64,000 bases of DNA, taken from NCBI GenBank assembly GCA_022747635.1, contig JAKTNV010000001.1, positions 45,702,446-45,766,445 of the forward strand, in the 5' to 3' direction. Below are positions 49,696-61,602 of this stretch, in pieces. The notes below the pieces were generated by a model. The model had not been told where the DNA came from. It saw only the letters and a list, made by a program, of their open reading frames with translations, and ran no database searches. Both the position numbers and the translations under genes were made by a program. The stretch comes from Hetaerina americana. Its lineage: Eukaryota > Arthropoda > Insecta > Odonata > Calopterygidae. Within the stretch, counting starts at the first letter, position 1; every line of letters begins with the position of its first letter.

Positions 49696-51667
49696 GTGAG
49701 TAAGTGGGTCCAGGTGGTAGAGGGCAAGTAAGAGGTGGGGCTGACGTTAAGGGGAAGGGGTCTCCGCCATTTCGAGAGGTGAGCGGTTTCTCGCCCGTTG
49801 AGCCTTGTCTCACCTTCGTCGGAGAGAAACCTGAGTGAAGACTTTTTTTTGAGGGGAAAAAATGAGGCTCATATGTTTTTCATTCTTTAAATAAGCATTA
49901 ACCATCGACGTATGAATGAGCGAATCCCATCGTCCAAAGCTTTGTGTTCAAACCATTTTTAATCCTTGCCCATTTTAAAATACACCAAATTTCTCCGAGA
50001 CTAAATCCCTATCCTAATTCTTCTATTTTTGTTATGCAATGTGCTTAACATATATGTTTAGTGGGTTGTAAGCCAACCAGGAGCCAGAGAGATTTAAATT
50101 ATCTCCTTTTGTCTTTCCTTAAGAGATTTCCTGGAACATTGAAAACCCTTTATATAATGCGGGAGTTTCATATTAAAATTATTTTTTTTAATATTAAAAC
50201 TAAAAACAGTTTTTATTTTTATTGCATTTAAAAAATATTCCGGTGGCACTATTTCTAAAAGCTACAAGTTAATTAACAAATTTCATGTGTTGAAACAGGG
50301 ATACCAGAGGGCCTTCTAGTGCTCTTATAAAACTTTTTTATATTACTGACTTACTAATAAATGAATTTCAAAAAGTGTGAATTAAAAATTTTAATTTAAG
50401 TTTCCAATTATTAATGGAACTCATATAATGGCTGTTAGCTATAATAATCGGGTTCCTTACTGTAAATATGTACCGCTAATAATTCTGAAAATCTGATTCG
50501 TCGAAGCTTCGTGAATATTAAGAACAAACCTTGACCCTTTTGCATATGTGAATACAGAATAGTTTTGCAATGTCCCAGTTTCAACAATCTAAGCCTATTA
50601 AATCAAAGCTTAGCTGTTTTGAAAATATAATTCGACTTTTAAAAGCAAAATTATAAAATTTAATTGAGCATTTAATTAGAACTTAAGATTTTTTTCATGC
50701 CTAATTAGATGTTTCGACTACTATTTTTGTTTTTATTCTAAAAATAATGTGTGTAGAACTCATCATAAATCACTTGCATGGCCTTCAGCAGTCTGTCTGT
50801 GCAAGGACGAGTGCCAGTGGGTGTTCAGCCTCGTATAAGTTAATAAAAGGTTTTGAAGGAGAAATTCGTTTTGACAGACTACTTTTTGCCCATTTCCAAT
50901 CTAAGCGATAGAAACAAGAATATCTGAATCTTCTGTTCCATAATTCCCCACTATATAATATTTACTGTTCGTTCAATTTAGCTTGAGCATTATTTCCTCG
51001 ATGTCACTAGTTAACTTTCACAATTGGGATCCTTTCGGTAATTTGAACTAGCCGTGCATCATTTATCATGAGTCATGCACCTATTCTGGGTGAAAACTGT
51101 GTGGCAATTTGACATATTTCATTAATATTTTGCGCGAACCATGAGGTTTTTACCCATATTATGTTTTATTGCTGAATCAAAGGTTTCAGTGACAGTTAAA
51201 AGTTTCTCATATTATATTCTTAAGGCTACCAAAATAATGATTCATAACGTTTCCTCACATATTGTCACAATACTTGGCCATTCTTTGATTAGCGAGTACC
51301 AGCTTCTTAAAGCGGCGTCGCATATCCTTTTCTGGTATTATATCCGTTAAGATGCCGACCCACAAATATTATTTGTTAACACAGGGTTGTAACTATCAAT
51401 GAATAATTTAATGTCAAATTATATTATCCTATCTGTACCTTGGCGTAAAATTTTGTTTTACTCGCCGTGTCAGTCGCCATTATACGTATGAGAAAGCGTA
51501 ATTGAAAGGGCTGCTGTGGTACTAAGGGAATAGCACCTTTGAAAGGGCGCTCCTTATGCTGAAACAGTGGGGCATATTTTTGTGTTGAGTTAAATATTTT
51601 TCTCTAGTGTTAAAAATGAAGTCCTCAATGTATCCCCTTGAGCTCATTTCGACCTTTGTTGGGACAG
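49696..51667 (+). other. Intron between kon exons B and C
   Basis: This intron of about 2 kb starts GTGAGT and ends GGGACAG. It is AT-rich and I see no repeat family or coding sequence in it. The first 120 bases are still relatively GC-rich and purine-rich, continuing the composition of the preceding exon. Confidence 0.7.
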
Positions 51668-51973
51668 GGAAGCCCTTCCAGGTCGCTTCTATGAGCTCAA
51701 CATTCACTTCGGCCTCTTCGTGGGCGGTCGCGGGGACTTCTCGGAGCTGTTCCTAGGCCACGTGGACAACCTTCGAGGGTGCGTCGCTGACGTCATGTAC
51801 AACGGCGTGGACGTGCTGTCTAGAGCCCGCGAGAGGATCGGCTCCGTGGACGTGCACGGCGTGACGTGGAGCTGCGCCGAGGAGTTCGATGCGGGCAAGG
51901 ACAGAGACATCAGCTTTGTGGAGGAGGGAGCCTTTATGGCCCTCCCGAACACTATCACAAGGACAGGCGCCAG
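51668..51973 (+). CDS. kon: kon/CSPG4-like proteoglycan, internal exon C (end of laminin-G 1, CAEEF junction, start of laminin-G 2)
   Basis: This is the most diagnostic exon. One G completes the split arginine codon, then 101 codons follow. They include F-G-L-F-V-G-G-R-G, then N-L-R-G-C-V-A-D-V-M-Y-N-G, the typical end of a laminin-G domain with its conserved cysteine, and then W-S-C-A-E-E-F. Cys-Ala-Glu-Glu-Phe occurs at the same place in vertebrate CSPG4 and closes the domain disulfide. The next part (DISFVEEGAFMALPN) is the first strand of laminin-G domain 2. The acceptor is at 51666-51667 and the donor is CCAG before GTATGT, again splitting an arginine codon as AG plus G. The upstream intron is 1,972 bases. 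The exon is strongly GC-rich at third codon positions compared with its AT-rich introns. A neurexin or perlecan relative is less likely because of the CAEEF junction. Confidence 0.9.
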
Positions 51974-52279
51974 GTATGTTCTCATTAAAACCATTTCTTT
52001 CGGCAGTCAGACATCTCTGGCACACTCGTGAATTAATCGGAGGAAAAGACAAATTTTGCCGAAATCATGAACATTATTTTTGTTATATTTTTCTATCCTT
52101 TGTTAATTATTCTTTGAATTTACATAACAATTAATCACATAATGATGCATTTGAAGATGTTATATGAAAATTATAGTGACAGGTCAAATTAATTCTTCCG
52201 AGATACTTTCTTTAGTAAATTCACCTCGCATTGCTTATACATATGCATATATGTGTTGTGTATATATTCATATTATTCA

Positions 52280-52282
<3 letters not shown>

Positions 52283-52336
<54 letters not shown>
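52283..52336. repeat. (TA)n microsatellite
   Basis: About 26 TA units, with related TATG/CATA steps on either side. Confidence 0.95.
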
Positions 52337-52340
<4 letters not shown>

Positions 52341-54830
52341 GTATGCATATGTATATAAATTTGTGTGTCTGTTTGTGATAACAATTTAGCCGGGGAGTTA
52401 GCAGGATTTCAATAGATAGATACCAGCTAACTATACATGTATCCATATGTACTAGAAATTGGGTGAAATAATTCATTTTTACTAAGTATTCACAAAACTT
52501 TGCCAACGGTACCAGTATACGGCATATAGTTGCGGATGACCTGGAAGGCTGCCGGGCTATGAATAATAGCGGAGAGGAGTGCAGTAAATATATATTGACG
52601 TAAAGCAAAGGTCTACAATTGCTGTACGAAAGATGTCGTTTTCATGAAAATCAAGTAGACTAAACTCAGACAATTTTCAGAGTCCTGTTAGATTATAAAT
52701 CTCTAAGACACTGTGATATGCAGTATGATATAAGATATGCCAATATTATAATATGAAAAACAAGAGGGAAATAGTAAGATAACGTGGAAAATTGCATCTC
52801 TTTATTGCTTTCTCTGACACTATGGGGGCCCATGTGCTAAAGAATCTTGACAAGCCTTTCCTGTTTATCTGGTTCCTCGGGGGTCGAATCACTAGAGTTT
52901 GCGCACTAGTGACCTAGAAAAGTCCCAAAAATGAAGCCCTTTAGACGTCTTCTATGAAGCAACAGTAAACTGAAGCCTGAAATGTATGTAGTTCGGGATA
53001 AAAATGTTGATAAATATTGAGAGTGAATTCCGTATTGCAGCTATTGGTAAAGGCCAATATTGAAATACCGCAGATTGTAAGTCATACTTAATGTTTCTAA
53101 GTGCACTGCTTAGTTACAGAACATCTGTGACAATCTCGTAACAACAACAAACCGAGTAATCGACTCGTCTGGAAAATATAAATTAAAAGAATATATCGGT
53201 TCACTAATGTTTACTCATGTACAAAAATAAATTATATATTTAATTAACTCCTCTACCTAACTATTTCGAGTGATTCTACATTACGAAGTCTATGAAATTA
53301 CTTATGTTTAATACCGTAAATAAAAATTTGTTGTTTATGTGATGCATCGACGGTTGAATTCCGATAGAAAAATATCTACGCCCAAATTTGCGGGTGTGCA
53401 ATAAAGAAAAGATCTCGTTTGAACAGGATAGACATTGAAATGGACCTTATTGGTTGTAGTCAAACGTCACATCGCATATTGATTCCCATTTGGCGTCCTT
53501 CGCATCAGGTTGAGAGGTATTATTTTGCATGCAACGATTTGGAACTGATTTAAGATCTGTCAGCCGACCGACTTCCGAGTCGAATGTGTGTCTCCGTCTC
53601 CGCTATATATGGGTCAGATTCCGGAATGAGTATTAGTGGTAACGGGTACGGTGTGACCTGCGCAGAAATTTATGGCCGAAAGAGAATAGTGGCCCCAGTA
53701 TTACCTAGCGAGACTTACGTTCCACTACTTTCTGAATTAAATTTAAATCCGGAACAGCGATTGCAATAAGTGTTCCAGAAATAGCAATGCAAACAAATAA
53801 TCCTGAGAACGAAATGAAAATAGAGAGGTGGCATGCATAGAGGCGGGAAAAGTAGGCTGCTTTTCTGCGCGGAGTATCATTGAAAACGTTTCCCCTTCTC
53901 TTAATTCAAATGTTTATTCTTCAATTTTTTCTCAATTTCGTCTCTGAAATAATTGTATCTGGCTGTAAAGACGTTACATTTTTGAGCTGAATTAAACATT
54001 TTGTTCATAAGGAAATAAAGCTAGTAATGGAAAAAATTCATTGAGAAACCTTACTATGTGGAATAACTTCTATAAGGTAGAAGCAAAATGACATTAAAAA
54101 CGAGACTACACTGAAAAATTGTGAGGGTGGCAAAAACTTGAAAAAATATCTCATCTGAAAACAAATCTCCCCTGCAGCCACAATAATGATCGATGGAAAA
54201 TGGGTCGGTGCGGAAATGCTATATTTTGAGTAGTAATTCCGCGGAGATACTGGCCTTCTTCAGTGACTTGGCACGAGAAGTGTCGCCCGACAGCAGCGGG
54301 CAAAATCCGCGGCCCCCTTCTCCATCAAGTTACGCACTTCAACACCGCCGGGAAATAAATACGAAAAGAGAGTATTTTGGGAAGGGTGGATGAATCGCGG
54401 AGTAGGTTAGGATAAGTGGACCAAGGGCGGGATTGGACGGCGTGGAGGAGGGGGATCGCTCGAGGGGAAGGTGCTCGACGTAGGAGATTCGGCGTGTATA
54501 TTTAAACACGCGGTCTCTATTTCAGCAAACCCTCCGCACCCACCCTGGATGACGGCCGGATATTTATAAGCGAAACATACCGAGGAACTCACCAGAAGGA
54601 CGCTCTTGGGTAGATTTGTTGTGATTTTGGAAACGAACTTCCCTCGCGATGATTCCAGATTTACAAAAAGACCTTCTCGGTCTCTATCGTGTTTTTCCTC
54701 GACGCCCAAAAACTTTTTGATTTTTCACTCTTTTTTGATGGTTTTAATGATATTATTGTGGATTTATAGAAGAAATTTATGATGACTCTGAGGAAAAAGT
54801 GAAAATTATATTTTAGACTAACCACAAAAA

Positions 54831-54990
54831 TGCAACAATTTTAGAGTGTAAAAATCATTCGCCTTGACTGGGATACCAGTCAAAGCGAATGATTTTTACA
54901 CTCTGAAATTGTTTCATTAAAATGCACATTATCGGATGACTCCGTTTAAAGTTACTGTTGCGGCATCTCCCGCAGTTTCTTTGGAAATTT
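54831..54990 (-). mobile_element. Structured hairpin SINE, copy 2 (tRNA-like unit missing)
   Basis: This is a second copy of the element at 40268, flanked by a 12-base direct repeat TAACCACAAAAA (54819-54830 and 54990-55001; the repeat shares one base with the element edge). The box B unit is absent. Instead the two arms, 54831-54871 and 54876-54916, form a 41-base stem with three mismatches and a 4-base loop, GATA. The rest of the element (the hairpins around CGGATGACTCCG and TGCGGCATCTCCCGCA, ending TTTCTTTGGAAATTT) is closely conserved with copy 1. The clean duplication on both sides suggests it was inserted in this compact form or lost the core afterwards. Confidence 0.75.
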
Positions 54991-55277
54991 AACCACAAAA
55001 AAATTACTTATGCGATTTTCAATATTTTTTATATTGTGTACATTTTTTTTATTTATAGCTTTGACATAAATTAATTGATAATTTTATCACAAATTTTTCA
55101 GGAAGCATTCAATTTGAGGTACTTGTTTTATCAGTTCATGTTTATAAATATATGTGATGCAATGATTCTTCTGAGAAAACGTGAAACTATTTTCATATTC
55201 TAAACACATATTGTGTAATACATGAATTACTATTTTTAAATGTAATTTCACAGCATTTATTATTTTACATATTAAAC

Positions 55278-55291
55278 TTTGAGTGTGTGTG

Positions 55292-55373
<82 letters not shown>

Positions 55374-55410
55374 CATATATATTATGTATATACATACACA
55401 CACTCTCAAA
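55278..55410. repeat. (TA)n tract enclosed by 22-bp inverted repeats
   Basis: The outer arms, 55278-55299 (TTTGAGTGTGTGTGTATG...) and 55389-55410, are complementary with one mismatch in 22. The roughly 90 bases between are almost pure TA, so the whole 133-base segment can form one cruciform or hairpin. Confidence 0.9.
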
Positions 55411-55554
55411 ATTATATATTCATTCACATGTAAATAGATATATGGAAAGGGATAGCATGGAAGATCCTTTTTACGCTTGTGATTTTCCCGATTCCGCCTT
55501 CACTACCTTTCCTGTGTTTGTCTTTTAGATGTGTTCCTGTCCCTTTTCCTTATA

Positions 55555-55611
<57 letters not shown>

Positions 55612-55655
55612 TTATATCTATATATATCCTTATATCTATATATATATATAGGACA
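55555..55655. repeat. (TA)n microsatellite with a CCTTATATCTA tandem repeat
   Basis: A run of about 25 TA units is followed by repeated CCTTATATCTATATATAT blocks, three in total counting the one at its left edge near 55547. Confidence 0.9.
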
Positions 55656-57739
55656 GTATATATATACAGGAAACTCACATATGTAGTTTTGTATATTGTA
55701 ATTAATTGCAATCCAAGCCACGAAGTCGTACTAAAAATTTTGCATTGACAAACATCTTTCAATTAGCCTCTGGACATTCCACGTCAGTCCATGAGGTTGA
55801 ACTTGATGAAAGCGTATGTTGGAGGCATGCAAACAACGATGATAAAAACGACGGCACATATGGTACATATGTGCAAAAATATGCATTCTTATGGAAAAAG
55901 TTTGCACGGAAACTCATTTTTGTCTTGTCTTTTAAAAAAGGAAATTTATTCTTCGAAATCATCAAATTCTTCACTTTTAACTTTCACTCGCCTTTACAAA
56001 CTTGAAGACTAGTTCAACCTGGTCAATGCATTCAGATTCATGCTCTATTTGGAATAATTAAAAAGCATTGAGGTTTTTTTGCATAATTTCACTCTGCCAT
56101 TGACACAACGTCATCACGCGACCGTATTGAAGCCATACTTTTCCTTCCAAGTCACTATTTGTGATTCGTGACGTGAAATTGTCTCGGATTTTGTTCTGTG
56201 GAGGTCGCGAGCAATATGTATCATATTGAGATATGCGGCTGGCTTAGCTAGCACTCTGTCATAGTGCGAATTTCGCACTTGACTCGCCTTTACCTTGGCT
56301 AGTGGGTAATTTCAAGGATAACAATGTCTAAATGTGGAAATTGATAATGACCGGTCATTGCCCACTACAAATAGTTAGGTTAAGTTTTCAGAGGCGACGA
56401 TTGGGCTTTCTTTATGCTGAATTCAGGGTTTATTTCTATTATACTCCAGTGTCTATAATTGCAGTTGCAGTTGTAACGTAATATTTCATCATTTTAATCA
56501 CTGCCACAACACAACGTATGGCGTGACAATAAATATAAATACAACGTTATTTGGAATTTGGCTAATTATATATTTTCAAGGTTAGACTATTTCAACTGTC
56601 TCAATTTTTTTATTTGAATACTATATTTTACGAACAATACGTTGCATATCAATCAGAATGTCTTTCCTCAATCCTCAATCTTTGAAGATTTCACCCAAGA
56701 AGAAGGTTTTTAGTTTTTCAATATCTTTATGAGTCTAATACTGCACTATTACTCATTCAGTAATAATTTAAAATATGTCCATTTTATATGGATATTATGC
56801 GCCAGAATTTTACTGTTAAATCCTGTCTGGTTACAGATTTTTTCCTCACTTCAATTTATATTAATCCAAATTTCTCCAGTAATGCCGCGGAAATCTCACT
56901 TATTCATCTTTTCAGACGATAATTATGAGTTTTACTCTCAATCACCGAAGCAGTCTAAATCTTGAGTCTTTTTAATGGGGCAGAACAGTAAAATAATGTA
57001 ATTTATGCAAAGATATTTTCAGGTATCAGTTTTGCGGAGAAATAGTTTCCTCTGCATTACGCATAGTAAATTATCAATTATAAATGATTTAGATATGATG
57101 TGTAAAATATTGGATGAAAGGAAATATTTTACACAAGATAATGGTGGATATCACACGGACGGATCAAGTATTATTAAGGCAAATTTCTAAAGAAAATTAT
57201 CAAAGAAAGACATACATTGATGAATTTGAAAGAACTCCGCCGAAATTTTGACAGACAGTAGCTTATCGAAAGTGATGCTGAAAGGAACTTCAAATAGAAA
57301 GTATTACTGGAAGTTTTAGGCTGTGATGAATGAAATAGCGATGAAGAGATTAGATGAATTGGACCTGATTGCTTCAAAATTCATCGACGGTCATGAAAAA
57401 TACTAAAACATTTCAGGTTGATGTCTTATCTGGAATGATAAATAAAATAAAATTGTTTTATAGATATGAGCAAGAGTGACCTGCAAAAGCCATGCTAGTA
57501 ACAAACTCCCTCCAATATATGAATTCTCATACACCGAATGGGATGAAAACTCTTCTAAAGATTATCTCGCGTGCAACGAAATGCCTCCTGTTTGAGTACC
57601 CTCTCCTTGCAGTAAGCGTCACATGACGTAATTCGATGCGAAAATCCAAGGAGTTACCCGGTGAAGCACGAAAAGGCACAAGCAAATTAAGTTTTAAGTT
57701 AGTTTTGTGCCGCTACGTTTGATGACTGCTGGAAATGTT

Positions 57740-58040
57740 CTGTCTAGCAACTCGTCCCAGCAACTTTTCTCATTGGAGAAAACCAGATCGTTGAAGCCAT
57801 GAGCCTCCCTGAGGTAGGATGAAGTTTGGGAGAAATGAAGCAACATGGGATGTTATTGAGCACTTCAGAATGGCCCTGCACTCGTAAACCAAGAAGCTGG
57901 TTCAGAAGGAGAAAGAGCAATGTAAGTGAATAAATAGTTCGGCGATACGGCAGGATCCTCAACGAGACGCGAAACGTCTCAGCAATAAACCTCTCACGGA
58001 TCATTTCCTCAAGACAAAATTTTGTTGCGTATTTATGCAT
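57740..58040 (+). repeat. Possible retroelement tail
   Basis: The end of this segment reads CGAGACGCGAAACGTCTCAG followed by AATAAACC, which resembles a Penelope-like or related tail (GAGACG.CGAAACGTCTC forms a small hairpin). The upstream translations on both strands are not convincing as coding sequence. Confidence 0.25.
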
Positions 58041-59255
58041 AGCACTTTAGAAAGTTTTGAAAAATGTTACCCCTGAATGATTCAGAGTTGAGTTCGTAAT
58101 TAAAGCTCTGTGGTTATCCAACTGTTACAGTGTCACGAGTATCTGGCCCTGAACATTCTATTGAAGAAAATGTGCTCATTTATTGAACCAGACTTGATTT
58201 GTATTAATGTCTACCATCATTATAATATGGGGTGTAAAATTTATGAAGATGTACACCATTGAATTACCATTTCCTCTGTTTTTTGGGTCAAGTTAATTTA
58301 CATTCGTTTTCCTCCTCCAATTTATTCGTTTTCCCTTTCCTTAATCTTCCATGATACAATTTTTTTCACTAATACCACTTAAACTATATTGATAGCTATC
58401 TAAAAATCACACATTACGAATGCATTCATAGAATGCATTATAAAAGGGATAAGCCTTTTAAAATGAGAGTATGCAATCTATATTATGAATAACTTCATAA
58501 AGAATGAAACTTGATTTACCGTAAAATAACTAATACTTCTCCGCTTTTACCAATAGTGCATTTATTGAACATTCATATTTGATTTAAATTTAGGTCTGTA
58601 GGTTCAAAATCTCCATAGAGATCATCCATATATTCATTGTGAAATGCTAATTTCGTAGCGTATTTATTTCACCATATCTGTTATTTCTCTTCTGCCAAAA
58701 TTTTTGATGGCAAAAATTCCATCATAAAACATTCCTTGCAATTCCTTTTCATTTGTTTCGCTCCCCCTCCTGCCTTATCGCACTTTGCCATGTACTTTGG
58801 ATATCCTGATTTTAAGTTTATATAATACCTGGTCGAACATATTCCACCTTACCTTTATATGATTTACCGTGGTAATCTTCATTCTTGTTGCTATATACTT
58901 ATTTAGGCTGTACAGCTGATACTGCTATTTTTATTGCTTAAGTATAATATTTTCCTCTTTCTCGTTTTCGAATGTGATTTTTTCGATGACGTAAGTAGAA
59001 GGAAAAATGGGTGCAAGATTAGCGTATATCGAGACCTAGCGTTCTTTCCGAGTCCCTTGTTGAATCTTATCTGCGTCTGAATTCATTACCCCTTGACCGC
59101 CGAGCTCTCCTGCGAGGTACGATAGACGTAGGACTGGAATTAGCATAAATTCTTCGAATAAATTATTTATTAGTACTTTTTATAGTATGTACGTATACAA
59201 AATGCAATATACATTGCATTTATTAGGATATATATTTTTAGGTTGTCATTGAATG

Positions 59256-59278
59256 TTATGCTGCTTGATGCAGCATAA
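59256..59278. repeat. 9-bp perfect hairpin
   Basis: TTATGCTGC and GCAGCATAA are separated by TTGAT. A second small palindrome (AAATGCAAT/ATTGCATTT) lies about 50 bases upstream. Confidence 0.7.
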
Positions 59279-59784
59279 CTTACAAGAAGGCAGTTTAAAA
59301 AACTCGGTGGTTATTATATGGTTCTCGATAGGTACCATCCAGTTTAATCAATGGTATGGTATTTTATGGTATTCGGTAGGTACTGATTTGCTTAGTAATA
59401 ACAGATATAAGTTTTTTAAACTTAATGTTATGATGAATATATTACTGCCCGTGTAAAAATGGGAGGATAACCATAAACTTAAAAGTAAGTGACAAATTGT
59501 TGAACAATAAGCAGTGAATATACTCGAATAGTTTACCATCAGGAAAAGCAATTTCTACATAATCAAACAATGCCCACTTTGACATGCTATATTAAATGGA
59601 AAATTAGGATACGTAGAAGACCGTAAAAAGGTTTATTAGAAATGTACCTTAAAACGAAATGGACGTCCCTTTGGCCCACAAGATAACGTGATTAGTCTTC
59701 TAGTGACATGCAATGGGAATTAAAACTATTCTGCTTACATAACTGTTCGCCCAACCTCCACCATCACATATATATATATAATAT

Positions 59785-59860
59785 ATAATAATAAATAAAC
59801 ATAATATAATATATACAATAATAAATAAACATAATATAATATATAATAATATAAATAAAG
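59785..59860. repeat. 30-bp-period tandem repeat
   Basis: A 30-base unit containing ATAAATAAACATAATATAAT occurs about two and a half times; the ATAAATAAA word recurs at 59791, 59821 and 59851. It runs directly into the following TA-rich hairpin. Confidence 0.85.
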
Positions 59861-59862
59861 CC

Positions 59863-59939
<77 letters not shown>

Positions 59940-59944
59940 GCTTT
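59857..59944. repeat. (TA)n tract enclosed by 9-bp inverted repeats
   Basis: AAAGCCACA (59857-59865) and TGTGGCTTT (59936-59944) are perfect complements flanking about 33 TA units, so the tract can extrude as one hairpin. Confidence 0.9.
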
Positions 59945-60399
59945 GAGAGATACATACCTACATGTTAACATAGGGTCGTATTTCAGACAAAATAGTGTTT
60001 TTTTATAACTCACGGAATATTTACCGCAAACCAAGATATACATGCATAGGAATTAATACATATATACAGTTTTAATTGAATTTGATTGTAATTGAATGTA
60101 TGTATTTCTAGGGGCACTTCATAATTCATCTGGAGCATGTCCAAACAAAATAATATGATCTAAGAAAAGGCTTTCGCGCGAAATTTCTCGTAATCGCGGT
60201 AAACGATTAAGTGGACGATTATATAAATAAGTTTTCTTAGCTTAACATAAACGTGAGATACTTCCTTGACATAAAATTTTTCATAAATATGGAGATTTTT
60301 TGTGTAGGAATTACTTATAAATTGTTTCTCCTTACCTATTTACTTCGATCCTCAAACTTAAAGGACAACCGTTTTAGGGCAAATCTAAGCATTTCGACA

Positions 60400-60490
60400 C
60401 CAATTGAAATTCGTCTGAGGTCATGTGAAGATGTAGTGCACCGAAACCGGCCATGTAATAAATCAATATATAGTCGAAAAGTGTAATCAT
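60400..60490 (+). repeat. Probable Penelope-like 3' tail
   Basis: It reads GTGAAGATGTAGTGCACCG then AAACCGGCCATGTAATAAAT. The GAAGATG...CGAAACCGG...AATAAAT order is typical of Penelope-like element ends and resembles the fragment at 5600. No coding sequence precedes it. Confidence 0.4.
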
Positions 60491-61250
60491 GTGGTCATTA
60501 TTTATTGAGAATATTTTTGGAAATTTTCATAGACTTTACTCAGGCGAAATTGATTTTCTGTAATATGATCTTGATGGTAACCATAAAATAAATTTAAGTC
60601 CAAAATTAACCAGGCTTTTCCATTGCGCTACTTATTTGTATACACGAATGAACGCTCCAGGTAATATTTCCCATGCGATGAACTATTCTATTTTTTTCGA
60701 TAAATTGCTTTCGGGCATGAAAATCATTTCTCTTCGCCCTAAATGAAATTTTTCAGCCTTCTATGATTTATTATTCCAATGAAAAAAAATAATAGCTCAC
60801 TGCCACGCCGCTATTCCCTACCTCAACAGCCTAAATAAATAAGAAAACAATAGAAGAAACAAAACTGGATATGCCGCTGACACTAAAGATAGTGTATTCC
60901 ATGGCCCCGCCTCTCGTTTGCATGATTGATAAAACTCATTACCGCCGTCTTCTTTCCCCTCCTCTCCCCCTCTACACGCAATCCAGCACACGCGGAACTT
61001 ACACTCCATCTCATCATCGTCGTCAGGCCCCCTTCTCCCCTCTCCCCGTTTGAATATACACGAACGCAGTTTTGACGTATACGCCTCATCCCCGATCGTT
61101 AAAAGCCATCCCCTCCCCCACCCGTTTCCCCTCCAACCCACCCACCTACCCACACTCGAGAATCCATCCATCCCGGAATTTTATTTTTTTTTGGGTGGTG
61201 GTGGAAGTTTTGGCTATATCCGCTCACCCTGTTCTTCCATCCTCCGCCAG

Positions 61251-61602
61251 GTGGCAGCTGGAGCTGAAGACGTCCTCCCGCCGGGGCACCCTCCTCTACA
61301 ACACTGGTCTTTCCTCCCGATCTGATTTCGTGGGCGTGGAGCTCTGGGAGGGGCGCGTGCGGCTCACCGTGGACAAAGGCAACGGGCCCGCCGAGCTGAT
61401 AAGCGACGCGTCCGTCTCGGACGGGAGGTGGCACTCGGTGGCCGTGCAATTCAACCCGGCTTACCTGGAGATCACCGTGGACGGGAGGGTTTCGAGCTTA
61501 AGGCTGCCGCTGACGGGGTCAGGCAGCCGATACCTTGACCTCGCCGAGACGGTGTACGTCGGCGGCATCGAGCTGAACAAGAGGGCGCGGGCGCTGCACC
61601 AG
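61251..61602 (+). CDS. kon: kon/CSPG4-like proteoglycan, internal exon D (most of laminin-G 2)
   Basis: One G completes the arginine codon left open at 51973, then 117 codons encode most of laminin-G domain 2: W-Q-L-E-L-K-T-S-S-R-R-G-T-L-L-Y-N-T-G, D-F-V-G-V-E-L-W-E-G-R-V-R-L, D-G-R-W-H-S-V-A-V-Q-F, L-E-I-T-V-D-G-R, and Y-V-G-G-I-E-L-N. The order and spacing match laminin-G 2 of CSPG4. The acceptor is CCTCCGCCAG, downstream of a long C/T-rich tract. The best donor is CAG before GTGATG (phase 0), just after ALHQ. It is a weak donor, and a second GT lies at 61618. Without splicing the frame stays open to a stop near 61689, with 28 residues that do not look like laminin-G. The final strand and closing cysteine of the domain should lie in the next exon, beyond this window. 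The upstream intron is 9,277 bases. Confidence 0.85.

Larger units (their letters stand above)
51974..61250 (+). other. Intron between kon exons C and D
   Basis: This 9.3 kb intron starts GTATGT and ends CGCCAG. It contains three large (TA)n tracts, one copy of the structured hairpin SINE (54831-54990), and probable Penelope-like tails near 57.9 and 60.4 kb. Its last 250 bases are strongly C/T-rich and lead into the acceptor. A locally GC-rich patch lies at 54190-54720; its open frames on both strands match nothing I know. Confidence 0.7.

Noticed and set aside
51704..52052. Minus-strand frames of 96 and 99 codons over kon exon C
   Set aside because: Shadows of the coding strand, with no recognisable product.
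55283..55748. Open frames made of Tyr-Ile repeats
   Set aside because: They are translations of the TA microsatellites.
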